Source: Rheum nobile
Taxonomy: Eukaryota > Streptophyta > Magnoliopsida > Caryophyllales > Polygonaceae
Assembly: GCA_027886185.1 (NCBI GenBank)
Contig: WOAB01000152.1
Location: forward strand, 186,001-250,000
Length of the DNA: 64,000 nt
Reading direction: 5' to 3'
A model generated the notes under the pieces. That model was not told the origin of the DNA. It did no database searches and worked only from the letters and a program-made list of their open reading frames with translations. Below are positions 42,975 to 54,829 of this stretch, in pieces. How positions within the stretch are numbered: the stretch's first letter is position 1; every line of letters starts with the position of its first letter. Both the position numbers and the translations under genes were made by a program.

Positions 42975-44027
42975 AGAGGGGTAGCAAGCTAATCCTAAGA
43001 CAATCAAAACAAATTCACGAGAAGAAGGCTTAAGGAGAAAGCACAAGGTCGTGGTAGCATGTGACTTGCAAGACTTGATTAGACCTTAGGCACTTCCAAT
43101 CTTACTAATTTGTAAGACTTAGGCTATTTAGGAAACTCAATCCTTAAAACTTATAGTGACAAGAGTGGGAAGGGAGGGAAAGGGTTGCTATGTGGGTCGT
43201 GGGGTAGAAAATGTAAAGTGGCATAAAAAGAAAATGGAGGGGCAAGCTTAGTGGCCCATGTTGCCAAGTGAAGTGGGAGAGCCCACGAAATGTTGTAACT
43301 TGTGTTGTAGCTCAACCGAATTGATGAACTAATGCAATGCTTCTTCCCTTTTCTTTTCTTTTTAAGTGGGCCTTTGCCTTTTTTTCTTGGGCCTCTTTGC
43401 TTTTCCTTTGGCTTTTTCTTTTTGTGTTTGATGTGGAGGCCTAATGGAATGTAATGGCCTTGAATTGAATGGAAGAGAGGGCCCATAAAATTTTTGAGCT
43501 GAGTGTGCGGCAACAAGGGGAAAAAGAGATGGGCAATGCCACTTTTGGTGTGTTTAACAAAGCCTTAGAAGAGAGAAAGATATGTTGTTTGTTTGCCACT
43601 TTTGTTTCCACCTTTTTGAACCCCACAAGTAAGCTTCCTAGCTCTCTACCCAAGCAAATCAGCCAAAGAGTCAAAGTATGGCATTTACCCAAAAAGTCTA
43701 AGTGATCCAAAAGGAGAAGAGGGAAAGCAACCTTGTTCCCTTCCAAGTATAGCTAGTCACATGCAATGGTTAAGAAAATTCAAAAGAAAGCTAGCAAGGG
43801 AGGTGGGAGACATGGGCGGCCATGGGGAAGGGAATCGTGGTTGTAGGGTTGTGGGAGGTGGCGGCAAGGTGGTAGGTGGCGACGGCGTGGTGGTCGGCAG
43901 TGGCGGCAAGGCGGCGAGCGAGTTTTTCTTGGTTTTTGGAGGCAATTTTTGGAGGGCGGCAGAATAAAGACTAACAAGCATGAAAAGAGAAAAAAGAGAG
44001 AAAAAAAGCACTTAACTTGGCCTTTGA
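42975..44027 (-). other. G2 leader region
   Basis: About 1 kb between the G1 duplication and the G2 primer site, and the continuation of G2 sequence at 29427. It has short frames only, including a proline-rich one from GGCGGCAAGGTGG-type microsatellite sequence (43855-43925). I see no gene. Confidence 0.45.
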
Positions 44028-44039
44028 GCTCTGATACCA
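44028..44039 (-). other. G2 primer-binding site (initiator tRNA-Met)
   Basis: GCTCTGATACCA on the + strand, two bases from the TGATGTG start of the G2 LTR. Confidence 0.85.
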
Positions 44040-44041
44040 AT

Positions 44042-44858
44042 TGATGTGAAACAAGGAGGTTGTCTCACTTGCTTGAGCTCCAGATCGTGGCACAAGAAGG
44101 CTTGAGCTTCTCCTTGGGGGCACCAACTGGTCTTGATGGCTCCTTGAGGATGTCTTGAGGGCGAAAGCAAGAGGAACTACTTGGAGAGCCGAGCAAGACA
44201 AAGGCCGGCCGAGGGGCTGCTAGAAGGCTAGTCGAGGGATGCAATGGGCCAAGGGAACCTCTAGAAGAGGTTCGTTGGCTGGCTTCTTCTTGGAACGAGA
44301 TCAAGAGCTTGATTGATTAAGAGATGCATGAGATTTGAGAGAAAGAGAGATGAGATTGATGAAAGCTTGAGTTGATAGATAAGTTGGAGGCCTTAGGGAG
44401 GTATTCCTCAACCTAAGGATAATAATCCAACTCTTAAATTATTCAACTACTTACAAATGAACTAACAAGAGAGTTTAAATACCATGGCATTTTAGCCAAC
44501 AAAGAAGAAGTCACTAATGGGCCTTGGATTGATGCCCATATACAAATGGTCCTTCACATCCACTAAGGCAAGTCTAAAACATGAAGCAAACACTATAATA
44601 ACTAGGATAAGAGCTTAAAGCTCGGATATGTGTGGCATTGGATGCGTCGATGTTCACGTGCCATGGCATGTCATGACGTCGACATCCTTGATGTCTTGGC
44701 GTCGAGGTGAGCGGCTGCCAGCCAAGCGATGGATTAGGTAAGCTGTGGTCGGCCAAGGTGTTGATGGGGATCAATGGGGGCTGGCATCCATCACTACATG
44801 TCTACCTATTTATTAAAGATTAAACTATGGGATTGGATATGAAAGTCTATCCACATCA
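44042..44858 (-). repeat. G2 5' LTR
   Basis: An 817-bp LTR bounded by TGATGTGAAAC and CTATCCACATCA, which form 7-bp inverted ends. No second copy is present in the window, so the right edge rests on these ends alone. The G1 LTR also begins TGATGTG on its own strand. Confidence 0.65.
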
Positions 44859-45148
44859 AGCAAGTCTAAAAGAGTAAAACACGAGTCTAATGTTGTAATA
44901 TGGTTGATTGAGAAAGTCAAGTCCAACAATTTTATTACCAAAAAGGAGCATGGGCATTAGATTAGTGCTTAAAATAAATAGGCATTTATGCATTAAATAT
45001 TAACTGTTGAGTAACATTTCACTTTTCTTTCCTAAAATTCTTGCGATAATAATTAGTATATTTGAATTATTCATTTGTGTTGTCTAAGTAATTCTTTCAA
45101 GCAGATCCTAAAACTTGTTATTCGCTTATCAATACGCGTATTCACAAG
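44859..45148. other. Non-coding stretch beside host-gene relic
   Basis: AT-rich sequence with no frame or repeat that I recognise. It may be intron or flank of the host-gene relic that starts at 45149. Confidence 0.35.
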
Positions 45149-45820
45149 TATGCCTATGCTGTTGCATATGCTCTACATGGAGTCAAAGATATCTTGTACA
45201 AGGGTCATGATTCAAGTTAATTGCCTCTAACTTCCGTTTATATCTTGGCCATGTACATTTCAATACTTAATGCAAAGATGTGGGATGTGACTACAACAAT
45301 CCACTAAGAATGGTCTTGTTATCCCTGACATAATATCATACCATAGATATGCAAACATATATTGTTATATGTGCATAGTTGCATGTTCAAATCAATCAAC
45401 AAATTATTATCTTCAACCTTAAACTCTTTTTAGTCAACTTGTACTTGGGTGGCATTCGATAATAAATTAGCATATGATAAATTTTCCAACAAACTATTAG
45501 GGATTTGTTTGGATTACGCATTATAATGTCAAAGATTGGCATTATAATACCAAAAATGACATTATAATACCCGTTTTTGACATTATAATGTCAGATAATG
45601 CATAATATAAACAGACTCTAGATAAACTTGCTTTGACTCGTGCAAAATGTTTGCAGAAATGATCCATGCAATGTCTTTGAAAAGTACTGACTTAACCGAC
45701 CCTGAGGCTTGTCGTGTAACCATCTACTTTGTTGTGATGTTAATCCAGGCCCCATGGGACACTGAAGTTGGGAACAAGTACATCACACACTATACTTATG
45801 GGTGTGACTATGACATAAAG
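45149..45820 (+). pseudogene. Host-gene relic: hydroxyproline O-arabinosyltransferase-like, two exons
   Basis: Exon 1 (45149-45215) reads YAYAVAYALHGVKDILYK and then, after a 2-base loss, VMIQ before a GT donor. Exon 2 (45749-45820) follows an AG acceptor and reads APWDTEVGNKYITHYTYGCDYDIK in two short blocks, ending at AAG before GTACGAG. Both match, in order and spacing, a C-terminal part of plant HPAT-type glycosyltransferases (Golgi enzymes that add arabinose to hydroxyproline). The following exon (family motif GEWRFDKRS) and everything upstream are absent. The intron holds a small MITE-like palindrome. Identification is from memory of the family. Confidence 0.7.
45500..45618. mobile_element. 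Small MITE-like palindromic element
   Basis: About 120 bp with inverted similarity between GTTTGGATTACGCATTATAATG at the left and CATTATAATGTC...GCATAATATAAACAGACTC at the right, plus internal ATTATAATG palindromes. The ends resemble PIF/Harbinger-type MITEs, but no clear 3-bp TSD is seen. Confidence 0.45.
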
Positions 45821-46097
45821 GTACGAGAAAAATAACCCTCTTCTTAACGTTATCTTTGTGCGGGGGTATTGGCATCTTGAGTATTCCTTTATCATAAACC
45901 ATAATCTCTTCTACTAGAGAGAGGAATGTGGACGTGGTAGATTATTAATGTGTTTGTCTTTTTATTGAATGTTATTGAATTTTGTATATAATCTAAATTT
46001 AAACCTTGGTATAAGATGTGATTGCTTTGTTCACTCTTATATCAATTTATTTATATGGTTCTAAATTATAAATTGGAATTGTGGTTGCTTAAGGAAC

Positions 46098-46391
46098 CTA
46101 GCTAGTACACGAAGAAGGTCGGGCAAATCAGGCCCCAATTTTTTTTTATTTTGAAGAAATAAATTATAGCGCTTTTCTTTAAAAAGAGCTAAGAGTGTTG
46201 AGGTTAAAAAAGAAATAAAACCCTTAAAACATAGCGCTTTTTTACAAAAAAAAGCACTATGCATGTATTTATTATAGCGCTCTCATTGTAGCGTTATAAC
46301 ATAATATTGTCACATGCGGTTAGATAGCGGTTGTAAAACCGCTATCCGTATATATAAAAAACGGTTATGCCAAGGTCATTTTGTACTAGTG
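46098..46391. mobile_element. Short CACTA-like element
   Basis: The right end TTTTGTACTAGTG is a CACTA-type terminus. The left end is a decayed partner with CTAGTACAC. Subterminal repeats include ATAGCGCTTTT twice (46161, 46233) and a CGGTTGTAAAACCG hairpin. It encodes nothing. Left boundary and TSD are uncertain. Confidence 0.5.
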
Positions 46392-47476
46392 ATCGGACTT
46401 CATATGAAAGAGATATCACTAATATAACACATTGTTGTCCATTGCTTTCCAGATTCGAACCCTAACTCGGTTTTCCATACAAAATCATAACTTAACATTA
46501 CTCAAAAATCATGAAGTTTGACATACAGAAACTAGACTTCAATAAGAGTTCATCAACATATCATACATCTAAGTCCGATCTAAACTCAATTTATAATGAG
46601 TTTTCAAAGTACATCGCTCAACCTAGTTTTCCATGAATATCGAGAATCACTTATAGATTTTTATCTTCTTTGATACACATCGAAGAACTTTTAAAGACGC
46701 TCTCAATACTATGTCATCTATCATCCATAAAATTTCAAATTTAGGAACGTACCCAGATTAACCTTATACTCTGCTGCGCAAATAGGAAAGATGGAGGTTG
46801 AGAAGAGAGAAGAGATTATGGAGGGTAGGGTTTGAACGTACATTAGTATTTATAATAGTAGATTAGGTTAGGTTAAGATAATAAATTAGGTCTAACCCAA
46901 CACACTAACTAGACATATAAAATATTTATAAACATAAATATTATTATTCATAAGTAATATTCTTTCATTTCTTATAATTGCCAAATACTCAGTTTTCAAA
47001 ATATAGTATCCTGACATGATATATATATATAAACAATAACCCAAAGTATTATAGCAAATTTAAAAACTAACTAATAATTTCCATAATCTTGCAATACGGC
47101 ATTCAATTCAAATTATTTCACTTAATCCTTGAAAAAGATATGATATCTCTTATCCAAAAAAAAGACTAATAATCTCCATAAATGATGTTTAGCCTGATCC
47201 TATATAGTATCGACTGCAACCTAAGATCCATCGTACTACCTCCACTGAAACAACCAATAAATGGAAAAGAATGTGATCCACTTTTCAAATCTAATTTTCA
47301 AAACCATTCAAACAAATAAAATTTCAACCAAAATTGGGATATTACATTTATGATCAAATCAATCTAAACAACTCAGGCAAGTTCATAAATATATTTTTAA
47401 GTATAAGTAAAACTTAATTCTTATATAAACCAGTTTATAATATATGTATTGAGAGAATAAAATAATTACTAGCAAT
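46392..47476. other. AT-rich stretch, possible decayed LTR
   Basis: No coding frame. The segment ends near 47346 with TTGGGATATTACA, resembling LTR ends of Tekay-type elements, and contains a purine-rich stretch (GAGAAGAGAGAAGAG, 46800). I cannot define a left end. Confidence 0.3.
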
Positions 47477-48695
47477 TAGAGTTATCAGAATATGACCGAA
47501 CCCATTTTACCGATCTGATCGACCCGCATTTGAACCCGAACCGAACCAACTGAACACTTTAATAACCTGAAATTACCGAACTCAAATCTGACCCGATAAT
47601 ATGTGACATGAAACCGACCCGATTAACAAGTAAAAATGAAGTATTAGTAGGATATTAAATAAGGGAAAAGGTTCATACACATACATGAAAAAGTTTATGT
47701 TTGTATTGCATGACTTTGGTAGGTGAAAAATCATGCACATATAAGCAAAAATTCATGCACACCTCAAGATGTGCATGGATTTTCTCATGCATGTGCATAA
47801 ATTTGTAACTATATGGTGACTATGTGTAAGTGAAAACTCATGCACATACATGAAAAAATGCATGCACATCACAAGATGTGCATTTTTTTTTATTGTATGT
47901 GCATGTATTTTTTGCTATATGTGTGTGACTATGTGTAAGTGAAAACTCATGCACATACATGAAAAAATGCATACACATCACAAGATGTGCATTGATTTTT
48001 TATTGTATGTGCATGTATTTTTTGCTATATGTGTGTGACTATGTGTAAGTGAAAACACATGTATATACAAGAAAAAATTCATGCACATCTCAAGATGTGC
48101 ATGGATTTTTTTCTTGTATGTGCATATATCTTTATTATATGTGGGACTATGTGTAAGTGAAAACACAAGCACATGCATGCAAAAATTCATGCACGTCACA
48201 AGATGTGCGTGGATTTTTGTTTGTATGTGTGTATTTTCACGTTTTCATCTAAGCGTCTATTCTCACCTGATATGTCCTCTTATAGAAATATATATAATAA
48301 ATGAAATATAAATACTTTAATATATTTAATTATCCTTACAAAATTCCATTACACTTCTATCATTTTCAAATTCATCAATTTTTAAATTAATATAATATAA
48401 ATAATAAATAACATTAATATTTATACTAATCTCAATTTTATTAATAATTAATATTTCTAAAATTTAAGTAGTCTTAGGTTATATTTACATAGTTAAAATA
48501 TATTGAATTAATAAAATTTTAATGGTGAATCAATAATTTAAATAAGGTGTTATTGACCCGTTGGTCAACCACAACCGTCCGCTAACCTACAACGACCCGA
48601 CTTGACCTGTAACCCAAATTGACTGACCCATATTCAATCCGAATCCAAAATGACCAAAGCCGAACCAGACTTGACCGACCCGATTGACATGTCTA
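47477..48695. mobile_element. hAT-type non-autonomous element with 8-bp TSD
   Basis: Flanked by a perfect 8-bp duplication CTAGCAAT (47469-47476, 48696-48703). Ends are TAGAGTTATCA and TGACATGTCTA. Both subterminal regions are rich in CCGAACC and GACCCG motifs, common in plant hAT MITEs. The middle holds a 109-bp minisatellite. No transposase is present. Confidence 0.8.
47700..48235. repeat. 109-bp tandem repeat inside the hAT element
   Basis: The marker GACTATGTGTAAGTG occurs at 47818, 47927, 48037 and 48145, giving periods of 108-110 bp and about 4.5 units. Each unit holds an inverted repeat, ATGCACATC and GATGTGCAT, that could form a hairpin. Confidence 0.85.
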
Positions 48696-48837
48696 CTAGC
48701 AATGGTTTCAAAAAAGAATCACCAAGTATACAATCCATATTATATTTTTTGACATTAGTAATTAAGACCACTTGGCATCTCCAAAAAGAGTCACATCAAC
48801 TTTCATCAAATGTCGGTTTCAAAATAAGGTTTGTTGT

Positions 48838-50089
48838 TGACTAGGCTAAAGTCGTTATGCCTATCAAAGAATCCCTAAAAACCTAACTATGTATAGCAGG
48901 CAAGTAAGGGTCGAAACTAACGGAATCAAAGGATCTATCTCTATGTAAGAAAGCAAGTTACCAACTAGGAACTAGGGGGGATTGTTGTTTGGTTTTCTAT
49001 AACTAATGGATTAAAGCAGAAAATGGTTAAGATTGTTGTAAATATGACTGTGAGGGCGCTTCACCTAACAGATATCCACACTTCAGTATGATAGGTTGAT
49101 CATTGATTATCTCAAGTTCATTCAATCCTATCATTGTTCCTATTCTGATCTTATGTATATTAACAGGTCAACTAGCCCTGAAAATACTAACTATTAAACA
49201 ATCAAGAAACTATCAAGATTCAATTTAACAGCAGCAGTAAGCATAGTAATTAAGCAGGATACATGCAACACTTAACAACTAGTCAGTATTCAACATGCAA
49301 TCAATTCTCTTCACAATAAACATTCACAACTAGTTCTTGTAAGTTGTGGTTGCTACTCTAGATAAGGAATTTCAACTAGAAATAACCAAATCCTAGCAAT
49401 AGAAAATTACTAACATCAACTAGTTGATCAGGCTAGTCAAATCAGCAAAACTCAATAAAGATAAGTTCAAAAAGAATTATACAACCCAAAGGAAATAGAA
49501 TAAGATTTATAACCTCACAACCAAATCAACTGAAGGCTTTAATCGTTAGGTGAAACAAAGGTGTTTAGTTCTTCATAGTCTTCTCAAAACTCTAGGGAAA
49601 ATAATGAACGATGATAAAAAGTGATAATGAAAGTCTGATGTAAAAGAAAGATAAAACCCTAGCAAATCAAATCTTCTTAAGATAAGAAACATAATCTTCC
49701 TAAAATATAATAAACGAAATAAAAAGAATAAAAATAAAATAAAACAAAGTCTTCGGCCGAAAAGCCCATCTGCTCCGCGCCTGGACCTGCGACCGCGGCA
49801 ATTGTCCCCGCGATCGCGGTTTTGAATGTCTTGCTCAGTGGCTTCGTTGTTGTGCTGCGACCGCGGCCAGAATCCCGCGCCCGCGGTTTTGCTCTGCCGC
49901 GACTACTGCTTCTCACCCGCGGTCTTCTCTTATGGTGGCTACTTGGCTAGCTCCTCAATGCCTTCAATACTCCACTAAAATCCCTCTCTTCACCACTTCT
50001 TCTCTACAACTCCATTATCCTAAATTATCTCCTAAACCCACACAAATGGCACCGAATAATCCAATAACAGCTCCTAGTTACGCACTACA
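48838..50089 (-). repeat. Athila-B 3' LTR
   Basis: A 1252-bp LTR. GC-rich palindromes occur at 49788-49826 and 49856-49925, as pairs such as GCGACCGCGG and CCGCGATCGCGG. It matches the right-hand LTR apart from the LINE insertion there. Confidence 0.85.
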
Positions 50090-51613
50090 ATAACCCATGC
50101 TTAGACCTTGCTTGTCCTCGAGTAAGCTAATGGAAACCTACTCCTCCAATGAAGTACCCAAGGTCTCAGGAAGCACAACAAAACTCTCCACTAAGAACCG
50201 TACCTACTCATGAATCTCTAGGGAACCAACACAACACACAAGCTTCAAGGAAAGCAGAGTACTTTCCCCAAGCTTAACCCGAACACCATAAAGTGAATGT
50301 GACCATCTAATCCTAGCTCTAGTCTATCTTCTTATAACTCCTAAAGTGACCTACCCAAATCCTCCTTATGACTCCATCACTTATGTCGCCACGCCAGAAT
50401 GAATGAATCCTAATAATCACTCCTCTTCTTTTCACTCATTTTGCCTAGGCGCCCTTTCGGGTTTTCAACTAGCCACTCATTTCATTTTTCAAAGATGAGC
50501 TCACCAGTCCTCACATCGCTCTTCAACCTCTTTTTACCCCAGCCTAATGCTGGTCCGGGCCACCTGCTTATTGCATAAGCTGCCTTTTCAGGTTTTCGAC
50601 TTAGCCCATAATTTTTTTTTTATTTATTTTTATTTTATTATTTTAGAAAAATAGTAGTACAGACGACCAGGAAGTATGACTCCCTCCCCCATGTTTAAAT
50701 ATTGCATTGTCCTCAATGTAATGAAAGACGAAAAATGAAACTCTAGGGGGAAAGAAAGATACCACTAGCGATGCCGAGGTGGTCTGCGTCTCGGATGTCG
50801 TGGCTGGCGTGGCGGTGGAAAGTCATGGAAACAAGAGTCGCTGGTGCAATGGCGGGAGGCAATGAAATTAAGTCCATTGGTTGTCGGTCCCCTAGATGCC
50901 TCCCACCTGTGTGAAGCATAGGCGTCCCACTGCTTGATGTGAAAGCACTGCACTAGCGACTGATCCCGGAGCGGATGTCCTCATCAAGATCAGCTATTCA
51001 CTGCCCATACTGTCTGCCGGGGTCTACAGGATCACTCGAAGTGCCAGCTGCACTGTGTTGTCTATCAACAGCATATGCATAATCAGTGAAAGCAGTAGCA
51101 ACCGGCATATCTGCAAAGTCCTCATGCTGCTCCTCCTCCTCATCATTAGCTGCATCATGTCTTTCCATCATGATGTACCAAATAGAAATCTCACGATAAT
51201 CTTCTCCTCAGCAGCATCTCGTTCCTTCCGCCTCAGCAGCAGAATAAAGTTGGGCAGCGGGGCCGCGATCGCAGTTTTCACCCGCGCCCGCGGTTTTATT
51301 TTATTTTTTTTGAATTTTGATTTTTTTTTGATTTTTTTTCCCCAGATGAGGAGACTTACAGTGATAAAACCGCGGTCGCGGTTTTTGGGCCGTGATCGCG
51401 GTTTCACGTCTGTTGTGCTGCTGACTCCGTCTTCGAAACTCCTACCTGGATGTTAGTTTACTAGCAAGGAAACCAAAACTAATTGAAAGGAAACGAATGC
51501 TACACTACTTACCTCGGGTTGCCTCCCGAGCAGCGCCTTCTTTAATGTCATGGGCTTGACATAGTATCCCGTCAATTAGTTCTCAATAATTGGTTCCTCA
51601 AGAACCATCTCTT
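50090..51613 (-). other. Athila-B 3' non-coding region
   Basis: No convincing gene. It shares with Athila-A blocks such as GGCGCCCTTTCGGGTTTTC (50449) and CACCTGCTTATTGC (50571), so it is the common 3' region of the family. GC-rich palindromes lie at 51261-51300 and 51367-51406. The env-like frame of some Athila elements is not recognisable. Confidence 0.5.
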
Positions 51614-52375
51614 CTATAGCCTCTGTGTTGAATCCCTCATGGTAAGGTTTTGACCATTAAACTTGAACACCTGATGGGTCATCCCATCATATAAATCAAC
51701 TGCACCATGTGGAAAAACGCGAGCAACAACATAAGGCCCTGTCCATCTAGAACGGAGCTTCCTTGGGAAAAGTTGCAGGCGAGACTGAAATAGTAGGACT
51801 TTGTCTCCAGCTTTAAAGTCCTTTCTCAAAATGTTCTTGTCATGCCAAGCCTTGGTCTTCTCCTTGTAAATGACTGCGTTGTCATAGGCGTCCAGTCGCA
51901 GTTCCTCCAACTCTTGCAGCTGCAGTTTGCGAAATTCTCCAACTTCATCAATTCGCATGTTGCAGTTCTTTATAGCCCATAATGCCCTGTGCTCCAGCTC
52001 CATCGGAAGATGGCAAGCTTTGCCAAACACCAATCTATAAGGCGACATCCCAATAGGAGTTTTGTAGGCTGTACGATAAGCCCACAAAGCATCATCTAAT
52101 CGTAGGCTCCAATCCTTCCTATTCAGAGCGACTGTCTTCTCAAGAATGGTCTTGATCTCTCTATTGGACACTTCAGCTTGCCCATTAGTCTGTGGATGGT
52201 AGGCAGTGGAAACTCTATGCGTGTCATGATATTTCTTTAATAGCGCACTCACAGTCTTGTTACAGAAGTAAGTTCCCCTGTCACTTATCAAAGCCCTTGG
52301 GATTCCAAATCTAGCAAAGATGTTTTCCTTCAGGAAACCTGCCACAACTTTAGAGTCATCAGTCTTCGCTTCCAC
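51614..52375 (-). CDS. Athila-B integrase, core and C-terminal part
   Basis: A 253-codon frame starts after a TAG at 52376-52378 with VEAKTDDSK, then FGIPRALISDRGTYF (second catalytic Asp), YHPQTNGQAEVSNREIK (Glu), WAYRTAYKTPIGMSPY and the C-terminal DKVLLFQSRLQLFPRKLRS. The stop replaces a tryptophan normally found after VDYVSK, a single G-to-A change. Apart from this it reads like a complete Athila integrase. Confidence 0.85.
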   Translation of the reverse strand: MEAKTDDSKVVAGFLKENIFARFGIPRALISDRGTYFCNKTVSALLKKYHDTHRVSTAYHPQTNGQAEVSNREIKTILEKTVALNRKDWSLRLDDALWAYRTAYKTPIGMSPYRLVFGKACHLPMELEHRALWAIKNCNMRIDEVGEFRKLQLQELEELRLDAYDNAVIYKEKTKAWHDKNILRKDFKAGDKVLLFQSRLQLFPRKLRSRWTGPYVVARVFPHGAVDLYDGMTHQVFKFNGQNLTMRDSTQRL

Positions 52376-53078
52376 CTACTTGGAAACGTAGTCCACCACA
52401 AGCAAAATATAGAGGTGCCCGAAAGAACTAGGAAAGGGTCCCATAAAGTCAATGCCCCAAACATCAAAAATCTCACAAAAGATTAATGGTGGTTGTGGCA
52501 TCTCATTCCTGCGAGACATATTCCCAACTCTCTGGCATCGATCACAAGACTTACAAAAGGCATATGCATCCCGAAAGATGTGTGGCCAATAAAATACTGG
52601 GTCCAACACCTTCCTAGCAGTTTTATTTGCCCCAAAGTGGCCCCCACATGCATGAGAATGACAAAAAGTTAAGACAGATTGTACCTCATTATCCGGAAGA
52701 CATCGACGGATTACCTGGTCAACACAGTGCTTCCAAAGATAAGGGTGATCCCACACATAGAATCTAGACTCAAGCCGCACCTTGTCCTTTTGTGCCTTAG
52801 AATAATTAGGCGGGAATTTTCCTAAAACAAGGAAGTTCACTAGATGGGCGTACCATGGCTTGAATGTGCGCACCTCGAGCAGCGTCTCTTCCGAACCAAA
52901 CCCGGAAACCATGTCAGAGGCCAAACCGCGGTCACGGATTAGGACCCACGGTAGCGGATTTTCTTCTATAGAAATAACGAGGCAGACTGATTCTCCAAGG
53001 ACCAATCCGCGGGCGCGGTTTTGCTTCTGTAGCGATTCCGAAGAGGGTGTCGTCAGGAAAATTACCCTGAAGCTGTGT
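52376..53078 (-). pseudogene. Athila-B RNase H/integrase linker and integrase N-terminus
   Basis: The first part (53078-52880) is a linker containing translated GC-palindromes (NRARGLVLG; LIRDRGLAS). Then HLVNFLVLGKFPPNYSK, and the zinc region CHSHACGGHFGANKTAR with CKSCDRC (about 52690-52530), then the first catalytic Asp in GIDFMGPFPSSFGH (about 52450). The frame closes at 52376. The RNase H frame upstream ends at 53079, so a further frame change lies in the linker. Confidence 0.8.
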
Positions 53079-54218
53079 CTACGTCTCGGGCGTGTCTTCT
53101 TCATGCACAAGTCTGCTCAGGTGATCTGCCACCAAATTCTCAGCTCCCTTCTTGTCTCTAATCTCCACATCAAACTCACTTAGCAGCAAAATCCATCGAA
53201 TTAATCTTGGTTTGGCTTCTTTCTTCGTCAATAAATAACGAAGAGCTGCATGGTCGGTGTAGATAATCACCTTGGTGCCAAGTATGTATTGCCTAAATTT
53301 CTCCAAGGCGAATACAATAGCTAGCAATTCCTTTTCGGTGGTGGAGTAGTTTCGCTGTGCTCCATTCAAAATCATGGAGGCATAGTGAATCACATGAGAA
53401 GCTCTTGCTTCTTTTTGCCCAAGAACCGCTCCAACAGCATAATCACTAGCATCACACATAATCTCGAAAGGGCGAGACCAATCTGGTGCCTGAATAATTG
53501 GTGTACTAGTGAGGCGAGCCTTCAATTCATCAAATGCCTTCTTGCACTCATCACTAAGCTCAAAATTCACCTCCTTCTTCAGCAGTTCACACAAGGGTGA
53601 TGAGATCTTGGAAAAGTCTTTAATAAACCTGCGGTAGAAACCTACATGGCCTAGAAAAGAACGCACTTCACGCACATTAGTAGGATAAGGCAAAGACTGA
53701 ATTATACCAATCTTTGCCTTATCGACCTCAATACCCTTAGATGATACTATATGTCCTAGCACAATGCCTTGTTCGACCATAAAGTGACACTTTTCCGAGT
53801 TAAGAACCAAGTTGGTTTCTACACATCTTTTAAGCACAAGTGATAAATGGTCTAAACATACATCAAAGCTATCACCATGAACTTTGAAATCATCCATAAA
53901 TACCTCAATAAAATGTTCCACATACTCAGAAAAAATGCTTACCATACATCTCTGAAAAGTCCCAGGTGCGTTACACAACTTAAATGGCATCCTGCGGTAT
54001 GCAAAAGTACCAAAAGGACATGTAAATGTCGTCTTCTCTTGATCCTCTGGAGCTATGGCCACTTGAAAATAACCTGAGTATCCATCCAAAAAACAGTAAT
54101 AGGGGCGACCGGCAAGTCGCTCAAGCATTTGGTCAATAAAGGGTAAAGGAAAGTGATCCTTTCTAGTTACCGCATTCAGCTTACGGTAATCAATGCATAC
54201 TCTCCATCCTGTTTGCAC
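53079..54218 (-). CDS. Athila-B reverse transcriptase and RNase H
   Basis: A 379-codon frame beginning in RT (GWRVCIDYRKLNAVTRKDHF), with FLDGYSGYFQ, the catalytic VFMDDF (about 53890), FLGHVGFYRRFIKDF, then RNase H with IMCDASDYAVGAVLGQ (about 53450), YTDHAALRYLL and NLVADHLSRL. All catalytic residues visible are normal. The RT N-terminus continues upstream in another frame (54526-54176), broken near 54215. Confidence 0.85.
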   Translation of the reverse strand: MQTGWRVCIDYRKLNAVTRKDHFPLPFIDQMLERLAGRPYYCFLDGYSGYFQVAIAPEDQEKTTFTCPFGTFAYRRMPFKLCNAPGTFQRCMVSIFSEYVEHFIEVFMDDFKVHGDSFDVCLDHLSLVLKRCVETNLVLNSEKCHFMVEQGIVLGHIVSSKGIEVDKAKIGIIQSLPYPTNVREVRSFLGHVGFYRRFIKDFSKISSPLCELLKKEVNFELSDECKKAFDELKARLTSTPIIQAPDWSRPFEIMCDASDYAVGAVLGQKEARASHVIHYASMILNGAQRNYSTTEKELLAIVFALEKFRQYILGTKVIIYTDHAALRYLLTKKEAKPRLIRWILLLSEFDVEIRDKKGAENLVADHLSRLVHEEDTPET

Positions 54219-54780
54219 TCGGGTGGAACCAACTCTTCTTGATGATTCTCTACAACTGTTATGCCACCCTTCTTAGGAACAACCTGCGTAGGACTCACCC
54301 ATTTACTATCAGAAATAGGATAAATCATACCTGCTTGTAGGAGCTTCAGCACCTCCTTTTTTACCACCTCCATCATTGGTGGGTTGAGTCTTCTCTGCGT
54401 CTGCCTAGATGGCTTAGCTTTTCCCTCCAGCAGAATCCTATGCATACATGTAGTGGTACTAATCCCCTTGATGTCGGCAATGGTCCATCCCAAAGTTGTC
54501 TTGTGCTCCTTGAGCACTACCACCAATTTCTCCTATTGGTCCTTGGAAAGCTTGCTACAAGTAATGACCGGTAGTGTGTCATCCTTTCCAAGGAAGGCAT
54601 ACTTGAGGTGGTCTGGCAACTGCTTAAGTTCAATCTCTGGTGCCTGCACAATAGAAGGCAAAAGCTTCTCGCTTGGCACTGTTAGTGGAATGGGGGCAAC
54701 GCCCAAAGGATTGAGAGGTAGCTTACCATAGGCATCCAATTGAGCCATAATTTCCTGCAGGTTAGTAGATAAAGCAAAAT
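54176..54780 (-). pseudogene. Athila-B pre-RT linker and RT N-terminus
   Basis: Frames at 54748-54533 (LNPLGVAPIPLTVPSEKLLPS, LKYAFLGKDDTLPVI) and 54526-54176 (LKEHKTTLGWTIADIKGIS, RRLNPPMMEVVKKEVLKLL, SDSKWVSPTQVVPKKGGITVV) give the conserved Athila sequence between protease and RT. A stop at 54530-54532 lies between them. A frame change follows at the RT start. Confidence 0.75.
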
Positions 54781-54829
54781 CTGCATGTGGATCTACTATC
54801 TCATTCTCTAAAACAGATTGTAACTCATC

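Noticed and set aside
48081..48311. A cysteine-rich 76-codon frame
   Set aside because: It is a translation of the 109-bp minisatellite and appears in antisense too.
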